A program made the position numbers and the translations under genes. A DNA stretch of 64,000 nt from Meandrina meandrites (Eukaryota; Cnidaria; Anthozoa; Scleractinia; Meandrinidae). Below the pieces are notes generated by a model. It did no database searches. It saw only the letters and a program-made list of their open reading frames with translations, and had not been told where the DNA came from. Position 1 is the first letter of the stretch; each line of letters opens with the position of its first letter. Location of the stretch: contig OY855910.1 in the NCBI GenBank assembly GCA_963693305.1, positions 17,320,862-17,384,861 of the forward strand, in the 5' to 3' direction. Below are positions 12,117 to 23,300 of this stretch, in pieces.

Positions 12117-12234
12117 CACAAAAGCCACTTTCTAGGGGAGGTGTATGCAATGTCGCGTGCGACACATGATTTGATTACACTTCATGTGTTGCACGCGACA
12201 TTACATACACCTCCCCTAGAAAGTGGCTTTTGTG
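12117..12234. repeat. Near-perfect hairpin inside the 11691-12668 element
   Basis: CACAAAAGCCACTTTCTAGG at the left is matched by its inverted copy at the right end. The arms run about 55 bases to a centre near 12175 with only a few mismatches. It directly abuts the truncated SINE head. Confidence 0.75.
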
Positions 12235-12235
12235 T

Positions 12236-12495
12236 TGGACTCCGGATCGGGCGGTCCGGGTTCGAGCCCTGGCCGGGGCACTGCGTTGTGTTCTTGGGCA
12301 AGATACTTTACTCTCATAGTGCCTCTCTCCACCCAGGTGTATAAATGGGTACCGGCGAATTTACTGCTGGGGGTAACCCTGCGATGGACTAGCATCCCGT
12401 CCAGGGGGGAGTAGCAATACTCCTAGTCGCTTCATGCTACGGAAACCGGGATAAGCTCCGGCCTGATGGGCCCCTAGGCTCGTATACAGACTTTA
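12236..12495 (+). mobile_element. tRNA-derived SINE, copy 2 (head truncated)
   Basis: Shares TCGGGCGGTCCGGGTTCGAG and the downstream GGAAACCGGGATAAGCTCCG block with the copy at 359-618, in the opposite orientation. The first part of the tRNA-like head is missing, replaced by the hairpin at 12117-12234. The tail reaches the right inverted arm of the host element. Confidence 0.75.
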
Positions 12496-12674
12496 CCTAC
12501 CTTTCGCTTCGCTTAGACTAGTAGGGAGCAATTTTAGAATTAGCATATTATGCTAATTTTCAAAGCTCACATGAATATGTAATATAAGATTGATAAAACA
12601 ATAAACATTTGACAATTTTAGATCATTTTATTTATTTTCAGTCGTATCCTAAGCTTTGGCTACCTGTGGTTTCT

Positions 12675-13408
12675 CAGCTATAATTTAAAAAAACTGCCAT
12701 TTCTCATCTGACAGTTAAAATTTTGGCTTATTCTCAGCTATCAGTTAACCCCATGCACACCCTCGAAATACCACGATGGTGAAAGTTTTAAGATCTCTTG
12801 TGAAGATTTGTGTGTCTTTAATACAATTTGTATCTCGGTACCAAGAAAGGCCGCTACTGTTAGGGGGAGGGGGAGGGGGAACTGTTGGAAGGGTCTGAAG
12901 AATGTGTCTCTAGCACGACTTAAATGACGTTTTGATAGCTCCTACTATTTTCAGTTTAATGTATGAGTTGACTTAGTTAAGATGGTTTTGCTAAAAGCTA
13001 TAATAAGTATAATAAGTATATACTGTATACGCTACAACACACACAAGTAAGTATACTCATGGCATGGTACTTGTATATATAAATCGTTGCTCCTTGCTTT
13101 AATAGTAATTTAAAAGTCTGTTATTTTGTAGATGTAAATTTCTCTACCGCAGTATAGAAATGGAGGATGAAGTTTATTATAGCAGTTTACGTTTTGTACA
13201 AATAATTATAAAATCTACTTTTTATCCCAGATTGATCGTAAGACCTTAAATATGTTAAATTTTTAACACTCTGTTAACCGTAACAGATAAAGATTAACCG
13301 TTAGCCGTAAAAAAGCCAAAATATTAAGCATTAACCGTAAAAGCTACCACCTCATTGAGACCCTCTGCTAAGGGCTACAATCCGAAAAGTGGTCGTTCCC
13401 AGGTTTCC
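12675..13408. other. Intergenic with degenerate short repeats
   Basis: Holds TTCTCAGCTATCAGTTAACC-type repeats (12675-12748) and TTAACCGTTAGCCGTAAAA-type repeats (13270-13345). No gene recognised. Confidence 0.45.
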
Positions 13409-14049
13409 TTAAAGGAGAAGTTCACTCCAGAATGGCCATTTATTTTCTTTACGCCAATAAAAAGTTTCTACAAAAATATGTTATTCACCAAAATTTCAGC
13501 TCCCAACGAGCGCTAAATCCCTACGAAATCTTTCTCTAAAGTAGCCCAAAATTCGACAACTGAACGCCGCCATCTTGGAGCTAGTAATGTATGCATGACG
13601 TCAAAGAGTTCAGCCTGAAGTTTAGCGGGAAAATTTAAATACTCGAAACTCCTTGTTTCTTTGTAGTGGCTTTTGTTTGTCAAAATGCCTGTTTGTGCAG
13701 CTCTATGTTTCTCAAACAGAGCTTCAAGAGATACAAAAAAACCTTTCACCTTTCTTTCCTTTCAGACAGGCATTTTGACAAACAAAAGCCACTTCAAAGA
13801 AACAAGGAGTTTGAAGTATTTAAATTTTCCCGCTAAACTTCAGGCTGAACTCTTTGACGTCACGCATACATTACTAGCTCCAAGATGGCGGCGTTCAGTT
13901 GTCGAATTTTGGGCTACTTTAGAGAAAGATTTCGTAGGGATTTAGCGCTCGTTGGAAGCTGAAATTTTGGTGAATAACATATTTTTGTATAACCTTTTTA
14001 TTGGCGTAAAGAAAATAAATGGCCATTCTGGAGTGAACTTCTCCTTTAA
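13409..14049. mobile_element. TTAA-flanked foldback element with 284 bp arms
   Basis: The arms 13409-13692 and 13766-14049 are inverted copies with only a few differences, around a 73 base spacer. The ends read TTAAAGGAG and CTCCTTTAA. TTAA at both ends suits a piggyBac-like target site, but no transposase is present. The two open frames in this element (13513-13749 minus, 13673-13945 plus) encode the same peptide because they are mirror copies of one arm, so they are not independent genes. Confidence 0.8.
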
Positions 14050-14303
14050 TTAATAGCTAGTACGATATTTCATCTGGTCGATATAGTGCAACAATATCGA
14101 CAAACCTAGAGTACATTGAATTTAAATGAGCAAACTGAAACAGTGAAAAGGACATAGCTGAGAAAAATACCGTAAATTGAAACTTGATATTTGCTCCATT
14201 TTACAGTTAAATAAAGGCGCACACAAATTATGCTAAAAAGGGTGAAACTGAACCCCCAATCTGATTCCCAATTTAAATTTTATTATTTTTTTGTCAGATA
14301 AGG

Positions 14304-14573
14304 ATGGATGCCTGGCCGTTCGTTCTCCTAAGCCTTCTTCTAAAAGTGATGACCATGACAGACGTGGTAGCCGCTCAAAATCGACCTCTTGAAGTCTCCA
14401 GTGCCATTCAAGACCAATTTGACGTGGGCTGCCTCTCCTGGGAATGTAAAGGAGGAGTGATAGAACGCAATAAAAGGGCGGAGAAAAGGGCAGAAACGAG
14501 CAAGCTGAAGATGCTGCAGTATTTGAAAAGGTATGACGTAAAGGTGACGTCAACGTTTCAGCCAAGGGGCTAA
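14304..14573 (+). CDS. Secreted precursor with one C-x4-C neuropeptide-like unit (89 aa)
   Basis: Residues 1-25 form a signal peptide (hydrophobic core WPFVLLSLLLKV, Ala-Ala cut site before QNRPLE). The mature part carries VGCLSWECKGG near residues 41-51, nearly the same as GCLSWMCTKGG at the end of the precursor at 2-298. Downstream are dibasic sites in NKRAEKR and LKR, and the protein ends STFQPRG. The acceptor TTTTTTTGTCAG at 14286-14297 lies six bases before the ATG, so a non-coding first exon is expected. AATAAA lies at 14606-14611, only about 35 bases after the stop. This is a single-peptide paralogue of the first precursor; the shared motif plus a signal peptide make a peptide hormone or neuropeptide likely. 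The receptor and true cleavage ends are unknown. Confidence 0.65.
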   Translation: MDAWPFVLLSLLLKVMTMTDVVAAQNRPLEVSSAIQDQFDVGCLSWECKGGVIERNKRAEKRAETSKLKMLQYLKRYDVKVTSTFQPRG

Positions 14574-14605
14574 TGCTATTAAAGTTAAATAATCTCTTTT
14601 GCGCA

Positions 14606-14611
14606 AATAAA
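14606..14611 (+). terminator. Poly(A) signal of the 14304 gene
   Basis: AATAAA about 35 bases after the stop codon. Confidence 0.65.
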
Positions 14612-15019
14612 TTAAAAGATCGAGGTTAATGAAACATGTTGTCCGCGTTTGTTGTTAAACTGACAACCACTGGCTTTATAAAATGCATGGGATCTGGAAC
14701 TCGACAGGGCACACTCTTTGGTCTTAAAACAGGCTCTGAGAGTCCTTAATGCCTCATGATTGTGGTCGTTTCCGAGGCAACCACGCCTTCACACTCTCTG
14801 CTGCTGACAGAAGTATGGCACAAACTTCGCCTTGGTGGTGGAGAGAAAGCCGCGCACTGGTACATACAGTACAAAGAAATGTCAACCTTGAGTGGTTGAA
14901 GCCGCTTTATATTGGAAGCTCCGCCGCGTGGTCAATTCGTTTCGGATCGGTCACGTGTTGCGAGCGAAAAAGTGAGGCTTTTCGTCTCGGTTACCTCATC
15001 GAATTGAATTGACCGTGCA

Positions 15020-15140
15020 GGCCTGGGTTTAGGCTCGATTTCCGCCGTCCTCTCGTGTTCGGTCTTTCCTCCCCGAGAAGAGAGGAGGAGCGCGGGCTCA
15101 TTCCCCAAACAGCGGCTGGTAATCGAGCCTAGCCTGGGTT
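15020..15140. repeat. Short inverted repeat, GC-rich
   Basis: GCCTGGGTTTAGGCTCGATT at the left and AATCGAGCCTAGCCTGGG at the right are related, with AGGCTCGATT / AATCGAGCCT as inverted copies. GAGAAGAGAGGAGG occupies the middle. Confidence 0.45.
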
Positions 15141-15145
15141 AAGCC

Positions 15146-15600
15146 ATGCAGGAACTACAAGACTGCCTACAAGGCAAGGTAGACTGCCTACAAGGCAACG
15201 TTTGCACCCCTTTTAAAAACTATTTTAATTTTTTAACGCATAATCGTGATACGAGGAACTGTAGAGCCACTGTTGTTCTACCTAAAGTGAAACTTGAATT
15301 TGCACGAAAAAGTTTTTATTTCTCTGGTGCAAATATTTTTAATTTTTTACCTTTAAAAACTAGACAAACTAGCAGTAGGGTTTTATTTAGGCAGTCTTTA
15401 AACGAATTATTTTTATAGGTTAAGTAAGCATAATTTAATAGATTTTTAACTTTTTACCTTTTATCCTTTTATATGATGTATTTTTATTTTTATATTGTTA
15501 TATATATTTTTCTTTTACAGGACCCCTTTGATAACAGTACTCATGTACTGAAGGGCCATCCTGTTTAAAAATTCGTTATTATTATTATTATTATTAACTA
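15146..15600 (+). mobile_element. 3' end of a non-LTR retrotransposon (LINE)
   Basis: The frame 15146-15418 ends in a pattern typical of the extreme C-terminus of CR1/L2/Rex-like reverse transcriptases: HNRDTRN, then VLPKVKLEFARKSFYFSGAN, an N-LP motif and a final FRQSLNELFL. A short UTR with TACTGAAGGGCCATCCTGTT and a (TTA)n tail (about 15576-15597) follow. Only the last hundred or so residues remain, so this is a 5'-truncated dead copy. Confidence 0.7.
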
Positions 15601-16380
15601 GACGACTAGTACCATGTAATCGTGCAAAGGGTCCATTAATATCCAGGGCCGACAGAGGAGGCACTGTGTGATATTGAGGTCTGATTTCATAGAGTGGTTT
15701 TACTTAACCTGTGAAACACTTACTAAACTTTCACATAGTATTACACACTAATTCCATTGTGTTCTTTTGTTTAGATTTGATTATTACGCACTAATTGCTA
15801 GATGTTGTTTCACGGGTTAAATCAAATCACTCTAATTGCTGACGACTAGTGTTCAAATCATGACGTTTATTTTTCCCGCGAACCGCGAAAGTTCACTTCT
15901 GCCGTCTGGCGTTTGTACGCAAAAATGAGTGGTTGGTGTTTGTCGCGAAAGTGATTTTCGATAAAAAGGGAACAAAATGAACGGCAAGCTCGCGTTTGCC
16001 GTACAAGGTTATGCTTAATCTCTCTAATATCCTTAGCAACGATTCTGTTGTTAAGGCCCCCCCACAACAGTTAACCTTCATTTTACCTTTCAGGTTTGTC
16101 ACTCATAACAGCCCAAAAAATTCCCTGACTTTTCACTGACTTCAAAACAATTTTCACTGACCTCACATTAGGCGAATTATAAAATTTCGATGAAAACAGT
16201 GTTTGACCGACAACACCAGCCTCTGGCTCAGACATTTAGGGTAACCTTGTCCCACGTATGGACATTAAAATTGTATTTACATTTACATTTACCACGCTCC
16301 AAAACGCTTCGATAAAAATGGCCGAAGGAAAACACTGGTTCCTAAACTTCTTCCGATTTCTCTTCCCTTTTTTTAAGCGA
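15601..16380. other. Intergenic, no gene recognised
   Basis: Contains imperfect repeats of CTGTGAAACA / TTTCACGGGTTAA around 15710-15815 and no supported coding region. Confidence 0.4.
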
Positions 16381-16402
16381 TGACGTCATTCCTATGACGT
16401 CA
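16381..16402. promoter_or_regulatory. Two perfect CRE palindromes 14 bp apart
   Basis: TGACGTCA occurs at 16381-16388 and 16395-16402, forming a larger near-palindrome (GATGACGTCAT ... ATGACGTCATC). This is the CREB/ATF site. No gene start could be placed nearby, so the target is unknown. Confidence 0.4.
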
Positions 16403-17014
16403 TCGGTTAATGTTGGAAAGCGGAAAAGCGATGGAATTTTTGGAATTTTTGGTGTTACGAGTGTTACGATGTGATGATTACTCTCTGAATTGAACCGAAG
16501 AGCAATGAGAACTAGGTGCATTGTTTGCATTCCTTTTGAGATCCGCCATCTGAAATGAGAAAATGGATTTTTACGGCCGAATCTCAAATTTGACAACTTT
16601 CATGCGAGTGGACGGGAGCTGTTGTCTGTTGCGATCGACCGATCTGTAGAACCGAATAGGACTGGGAAAAGAAATCAAGTCAACTCAACAAGAAATCATC
16701 GCGTAGAACTCAAAGCAAAATACTCCTGGGCAGTTGGAAAGGACTAATTTAAAGTATAAACGAAAGAGACAAATTATATTTGATGCGTTCTATAAGATTT
16801 AGTAAACAGAAATCTTTCCATTCTCTTAAAACAAAAGGTGTAAGCAATTTCAAGACAGCTTTGACCTTGCATCGTATACCTTATATCGGATGTCACGCCA
16901 AGATAACGCAACTTTTGTTGAACAATCACTCAGCACAGAAGTTGTCAGCTACTTTTATTTACCTTAATTTTTTGACAAATGTCCTGAAAATTATTTAAGA
17001 CCCCTTGTGAAACG

Positions 17015-17317
17015 TCATCGCTTCTGCATGCGTTGCGTGCCGTTTATTTGGAAGAAGGCATTCACAACAAAAACCACTGACCAAAAACGCTGCATTTGAA
17101 TGCATAACTCGATCGACTGCAGCATACTTTTTCGAATGATGATGTCTTTATAATCTTCACAAAACCTTGTGGAAACTTGAAAACAATCTTCCCGGACCTT
17201 GAAACATTTTTGTTTTTCCCAGACCGTGGCGAGCCTGCCTTTTGTTGGAGTTTGCTTAGGTTTGTTGCCAAGCATACCATCATTACAACAAACCAACAAA
17301 TAAATAATAAGCCACAA
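17015..17317 (-). CDS. Possible small secreted cysteine-containing protein (100 aa), weak
   Basis: The frame starts with a hydrophobic stretch (MWLIIYLLVCC) that could be a signal peptide, followed by spaced cysteines (KCFKVREDC, RFCEDY, IELC). AATAAA in the same orientation lies inside its last part, and the frame begins just past the putative 3' end of the MARCH-like transcript. No family was recognised, and a second frame covers the same bases. It may be chance. Confidence 0.25.
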   Translation of the reverse strand: MWLIIYLLVCCNDGMLGNKPKQTPTKGRLATVWEKQKCFKVREDCFQVSTRFCEDYKDIIIRKSMLQSIELCIQMQRFWSVVFVVNAFFQINGTQRMQKR

Positions 17318-17319
17318 AC

Positions 17320-20300
17320 AAATTAGAACCGACAGTCACTTTATTTTGACTTGTTTATATATACATTTTACTTGGGGAAGTTGGATCAGCTACAAGATAC
17401 AAAAATAACTTGAAGAAATGTAATATTTACAACCTTGTCATTTACGTTCAATTATAACACGTTGCAAGTCCAATACAGCTTACATGCACGACATACACTG
17501 CCATAGAAACCAAACATCTCTTGGAATCCCTTGGGGGTAGATGCCCGAAATTCCATTCTGGTTATGGCTCTACACAGCCCGCATGCACGAAGAGGGTCTG
17601 CACAGGAGGCTAGGCTCTACAGAGGACTGTGCAACCTCTGATTGGTTATAATCTGCATGTGTGCAATTTCAACCAGCCAATCAGAGACTACAGCAGTGTG
17701 TGTAGGGGTGGGGGGAGAGGAGGAGGTTGCCTCTCATGTGACTTAAATTTTAATCTTATCTTTGTTTTTTATCTTTGTTTATTTTATGTTAAAAAAGTTA
17801 CTTCAGTATGAAATTTTCCAAAGCAAATTCAGTCACCTCACTCGCAAGGTATGGCTAACAAGAGATGTTTGCTTTAGGGTAGTTCAGTCTTTTCAAGTCC
17901 AGTATTGTCTATAAATTAATAATAAAACACATATCCTTTTAGCCCTGGGGGTAAATAGCAGCTAACTCCTCTGTAGGAAATCTGGACAAACAATTCACGA
18001 GTAGAGGAATTCATTAGGATCAGATACCAAATTCCCTAAAACAATAATACAAGAAATACGACTCTACAGTTCCACAAAGGCCAGAGAATTCTGTAGTCGC
18101 ACCCAGAGCTGAAAGATGTATTAAGACTGACCAAGATTATTTCTATTGAATTCAACTGTGGCTAGATACTTAGCTAATTAATTGATTTAATTGATTTATT
18201 TTAATTGAATAGTTGAAATTGAGTTAGAACAGCATTTTTGAACAAGACATTGATCACTACATATACAACAATGCAGCTGATAAAAGCAAAGATATCAAAC
18301 ACCAAATTTAAATTGTCTGCTATTAAAAAAAGTCTTCAAACTAGAACAATGAAAATAGATGACCAGTAAGTATTGTAAAGGCTACAGCAAACAGGTGAGA
18401 TGAGGTGAAGTTCTATTACTAAAATTCTATGTACACTGTCAGGCCTATCCAGCAGGCTGGCTCATTAAAATCTACAGCACAATAGTTCTTGATTTTACAC
18501 AAATGTCCACAACTTTGACTTTTTCACTCAATTTGACACAACTGCTCATTCAGCCATGCACCCATCAGGTCACAGCATCAAAACAAACCCGTCACAAAAC
18601 TCGATAGCCAATTAGTTCTCATTATTGGGTAAATACTGTTTAACACTCATTTTTTACATGTCAAAATCAAATCAATGTATTCATGGCTCCCAGATTCACA
18701 CAACAAATGAAAACCAGCCTTGTCAATGGAAAACTGAACGTTAAGCAGGCCTTGCTTAAGGCATTTGAGTGAAAAGCCTTTATTTGTGCTTAACAAATTT
18801 CCATCAAGTCTGTGATGCGCATTGGTAACCTGTAAACACAAAGCTTTTCCTTTTGAGTAAAGCGAATGTACATGCACCATACTAATCAAGCAAATCAAAT
18901 GATTTAAGACTAAGATTTTTCAAAATTTTTGTACTAGCTGTCATGCATGTCACGTACATTCCAGGGCTTACATGAAGTTGTTGAACCCTTAGACATTACT
19001 AACAAAAGATAAACTAACCATTTCCATGTATAAAGATGAGTAGACGTGAGAAGCTAGAACATTTTCTTTGCCAACCGGACTTTTGCTTACTATCTAAAAG
19101 TCAAGTTAACTACAACGTTAAATTACATGTACTGGTCTCACTTTGGAAAAATGAATAAAATCTAAATTTCTCTTCACGACATCAAACATGGCTGTACAGG
19201 TCATATGTAGTATGGAGATGATAACACAGGTAGGATTTCCTGATATTGAAACAAATTTTTCCAACTACAGTAATTAGTTACAAACTAAAAGTATTTCAAC
19301 AAATGCATGTATGGAGACCAAAAAGAAAAATGTGACAATAATTTTATGATAACGAGGTTAAAAATTTAAGCCAGGTTTGGCTTACGGGCAATTGGTTTAG
19401 TTCTGCTCTAAAAAGAACATTGTCTTACAGTGCAACTACTCAAACCGGTGCACCCTGAACAAAATTAACCAAACAAAGGAAAGGGACATTTTTAGCAATT
19501 TTTTTTGTTTGCATCCTAGAACGTCATTGGTCCGTTGCTAAAAAATGCCCCTATCCTTTGTTTTCAATTAACACTGTGATTGGTTAATTTTGTTTAGGGT
19601 GCCCTGGTTCAAGTAGTCGCACTGTAACAAGGATGAATACTAGACCTGTACATATCATGCCAAGTTAATTTTTCTTCCATGCATTTCTCTTCAGAAATAA
19701 GCTCCTTCTAAAGCCTACACTGTACATCTTGGAGTCTTATTGCAGAATGGTTTGTTATGTTTCTTACTCCTCAAAATTACATGAAATTAAAGGTATCTTG
19801 GATATCCACTTGTTAAATTCTACTGCCTTTTTTTTGGCAAAGTTTACATTGTAGTACATTTTCTGCAGGATACCCAGCCCAAATTGTATGAAATTATTAA
19901 GCAAATCCTTTACAACTTGCTGGGAAAGCTCACACTTGCAACTAATAATTTAACTAAAACTTTACGCTCACCTTGACTTAAAATGGCCACGCTACTTTTA
20001 TGCATGGTTGATCTGCTATGTAATTAAAACTACTGTATGCAAACTTTCATGCAGTGCTTCACTCTTTAGACAAGGACCATAACAACCCTTGTTAAGGTAA
20101 GCCTTTTGAGACCCTACCAATTTAACGAGACTGCAGCTCCTGTGTAGTTTAGGATGTTATCATAATTTATGGGAAACGACCACCATTATTCAGAGCTCTA
20201 CTAGCTACATGTTTGGCAGGAAACTGCTGTTTAAAGACAGAAGTGAAATCACAGCATGGGAATAATGAAATGGCCCCTCGTCCACTGAGCTGCCCTGAGA

Positions 20301-20382
20301 AACAGCAAGAATCTGCTTCAAGCAAAAATGCCATCACAAGCTCAGCGCAAAAATATCCATTTACAGTGAAGAGGGACCATAA
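17320..20382 (-). other. Probable long 3' UTR of the MARCH-like gene
   Basis: No supported coding frames lie between the MARCH stop codon and an AATAAA on the minus strand (plus-strand TTTATT at 17340-17345). Other possible signals lie near 18196 and 18779, so the true end could be nearer. A foldback element (19425-19628) lies within it. Confidence 0.4.
19425..19628. mobile_element. Foldback (MITE-like) element of about 200 bp
   Basis: TTACAGTGCAACTACTCAAA and the following GGTGCACCCTGAACAAAATT are matched by inverted copies at 19580-19628 (AATTTTGTTTAGGGTGCC, AAGTAGTCGCACTGTAA). Confidence 0.7.
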
Positions 20383-23300
20383 TTAAATGTTTTCTGGGCC
20401 TTCTTGTGGAACATCTTTCACTAAGATAATACGGTTAAATGCTCGGAGACGTTTCCAGAGCTGTACATACACTTTACACTGTACATACATGAAGACCAAG
20501 CCGCCTGTGAAGCCAATAGCTACCACCACCAGCTTGGTCCAGAAAGGCCAATCTAACTGCCCCTCCCTGATTTCCTCTGCAGTTCGCTCTATCAGAACCC
20601 ACAGTGACCACACTACGCATGTGATAGCAATCACATGAAATGACACAGAGCACAGGATCTTACGACGCTCACTTCTTGTCATGTCCAGAGCTTTCCACTA
20701 AAAGAAACAATAATCAATTACTATTTTTGTTACAATTTTCCAGATTATGTACCAATCTTTTACTAAACATCTAAATTTAACTGTAATCTTGCTAAAGATG
20801 TATGTTATAGACACAAAATGTCAAGTTTTAAAATCAAAGTTTTTTCCGATATGTGTTGTCTTAATTGTCATGTTTGTTGCCGCAGTGGGTTTTTTAATTT
20901 CTACTGAAGATAAAATGGTAATAAGAGTGTTTACAATATGAGCATTTAACACAATGCAAATGGTAAAATTTATACCTTAATTAATAACTTTGTGGGGCTT
21001 TTTGCAGCCCCATCACTGTTTTTTCTTGTTTATTTCAGTGATAAATACCGTATTAATTTTCCTCTATGTCTTCTGAAAACAACTCATGTATTGTAAACAG
21101 GATTTACATGTATACTAAAGAGCCCCTCCTTGGAAATAAGCTTTTCATACTAAGTTTCTGTATTGATTTTTCTTTGTTTGTCCAAATATTATCTTCCATA
21201 AAGACAATTTTGGTTAGCATCCCAAAAGTAAATGAAGATTTTTTTTTATTAACACTTTTTTTTTCATGGGCTCATTTTGAATTTGTAGTTTTTCCTGACT
21301 TTTGCTTCCCAATGCTCCTTACCAGTAAACAATTTTTACATATTAGCTCCATGAAGCTCAGTGAAATTCCTGTCAGTTCTTACAAGTATTTGAAAATTCT
21401 ACAATACCAGTGGGAAAGAACCCCTGAACCTCCAAGATTCTTCACGAGACAGAGTTGTTTCATCTTCCTAAGCCCTAGATAATAAATTCTTTACTACCCT
21501 AATCAGGCTTGGCCCTGTTTATTCTGTGTTCATGGGCCTAATAGCTTAGTCTCACTCCATTAAAGGGGCTTTGTCACGGATTTTAACAGATTTTTGAACA
21601 GCCAAAGTTTATATTTGTGTCGAAGGTAACCAAAAAATAATAGTCCATTTTCATTAATAATTGCTATATTAGAGCACCGAAACTGTTAATGAGCATCTTT
21701 AGGTGCAGATGGCTATGATGGAAATGGATTACAACTTGAAAACTTTAGCTAAACTTTTCACGTTGTTTCTGCATGTCTACAAAAAAAACGATATTTATAG
21801 CTGTAGTTAGATTTCTATCCACATATTAAGGTTATATCTTCCTTTAGATGTTCAAAGGTTACAATTTTCATGGGTAAAGTTGCCTGCCACTAATTTCAGA
21901 ACAGTTTAGACCAAAAATCTGCGAAATCCCCGTGACAGAGCTCCTTTAACAAGCCGCAAAAATTCTTTGCCAACATCCTGCCACCTTGACCTTGTGCTTG
22001 GACAATAACTCATATGTTGATATTAGCACTAAAACAAAAACTGTATTCCACAAACCCTGCAAGATTTTGCTATCATAATGACAGCAATGGAACACAGGCC
22101 TGTACAGTAGAATCTGCTCCATTATTCCTCCACCATGAACAGCTTTAATTGCAAATGGGCTCTTGAATGCTTATGCAGTTTGTATACTGTTGACATGTAC
22201 CCTTAGGTTGTTCAACAGTGCATACACACGACTAACCTTTGTGATAGGCTTCATCTTGGATTCCATGCGAAACTCATATTTACACAGTTCACATTTCTTA
22301 GTGTCTGAACTCTTGATCCATCTCTGCAGACAGCTCTGGTGTACATATTGCAAAGAGCCAGCACACAGGCAAGGAGAGATCAGAGGCTGGTCCGGTTCTG
22401 CCTCACAGTGGCAAATTCTACAGATTTCCACTGAAGATGTCATTGAACTCAGTGATATACTCTTCTTGGCTGGTGTTTTAGGCTTGTCGTTCGTGTTTTC
22501 CGTGGTTGGTGTTGTTACTTGCCCGTCTGAAGTTTTTGGTTTGGAATTCTGTGAATTATAAAATATACAAGTTTATAAAATATCATTTCAACAAATGTGT
22601 ACATGTATTGTTCTTATCCTTTAAAATGATTTACCCAATTACCAAATGATCTTTTTAAAGAGATTTAATTCCTTTCAATTAAAAGCACACTGGCCTTGAA
22701 ACATACCTACCCAACCAAAACAAAAGCAGAAAATGCACAAAAACTACCAGTTAAAGGCACATAAATTTTACTGGGAACGACTTCACTAACAAAGCTTCTG
22801 TGTGTTACAAGGCTTACAGAACACTTTAGGACTGCTCAGTAACTGTTTTTTTTTGTGGCATGTTTTGATTGCACATGTAAAATACAAGCACTGCTCTTGT
22901 TCTCTTCATGTATAAAATCTCAATATCCCTGTTTGTTATAAATTACTTTTTTAGTCCAAACTATGGGGCACACAATATATATTTTACATTTAACTAATCA
23001 TCACAACTACATGTACTTTTAACTTTTGAACATTAAATTTCCATTGATACACAAGAGCTTCATGTATGTTGCCTTTCATTCAGCACTATAGACAGAAAAG
23101 ATGACGGCACAGAAGATGACTGCATCAATCAGCACCGACAAAATGCCAGAACAAGCCAGTGATGGCATGCCATGGACAATGAGTTCAAGACTGACAGCAA
23201 AGGACACAAGAAATAAAAACTTCATAATGAAGTTTACACAAACCAAACTGCTCCTTTGGAGCCACCACTTAAAAGTTAATGACCAACAATGACTTATCTA

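Larger units (their letters stand above)
11691..12668. mobile_element. Non-autonomous DNA transposon with 172 bp terminal inverted repeats
   Basis: The arms 11691-11862 and 12497-12668 are nearly identical inverted copies that begin CACAGGTAGCCAAAGCTTA and end with AGCGAAGCGAAAGGTAG. They are flanked by a 6 bp direct repeat, GTTTCT (11685-11690 and 12669-12674), a plausible target-site duplication. The interior holds an 83-codon minus-strand frame (11843-12094, not recognised), a second near-perfect hairpin (12117-12234) and a SINE copy (12236-12495). No transposase was seen. Confidence 0.8.

Noticed and set aside
13513..13945. Two overlapping open frames on opposite strands with the same peptide
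   Set aside because: They are the two mirror arms of one foldback element; neither has a domain or start context that stands apart from the repeat.
21066..21482. 138-codon plus-strand frame in the MARCH intron
   Set aside because: Low-complexity Phe/Leu/Ser-rich translation of T-rich intron sequence; no recognised family.
22163..22561. 132-codon plus-strand frame
   Set aside because: It lies antisense to the MARCH RING-CH exon, whose zinc ligands and splice sites are clear.
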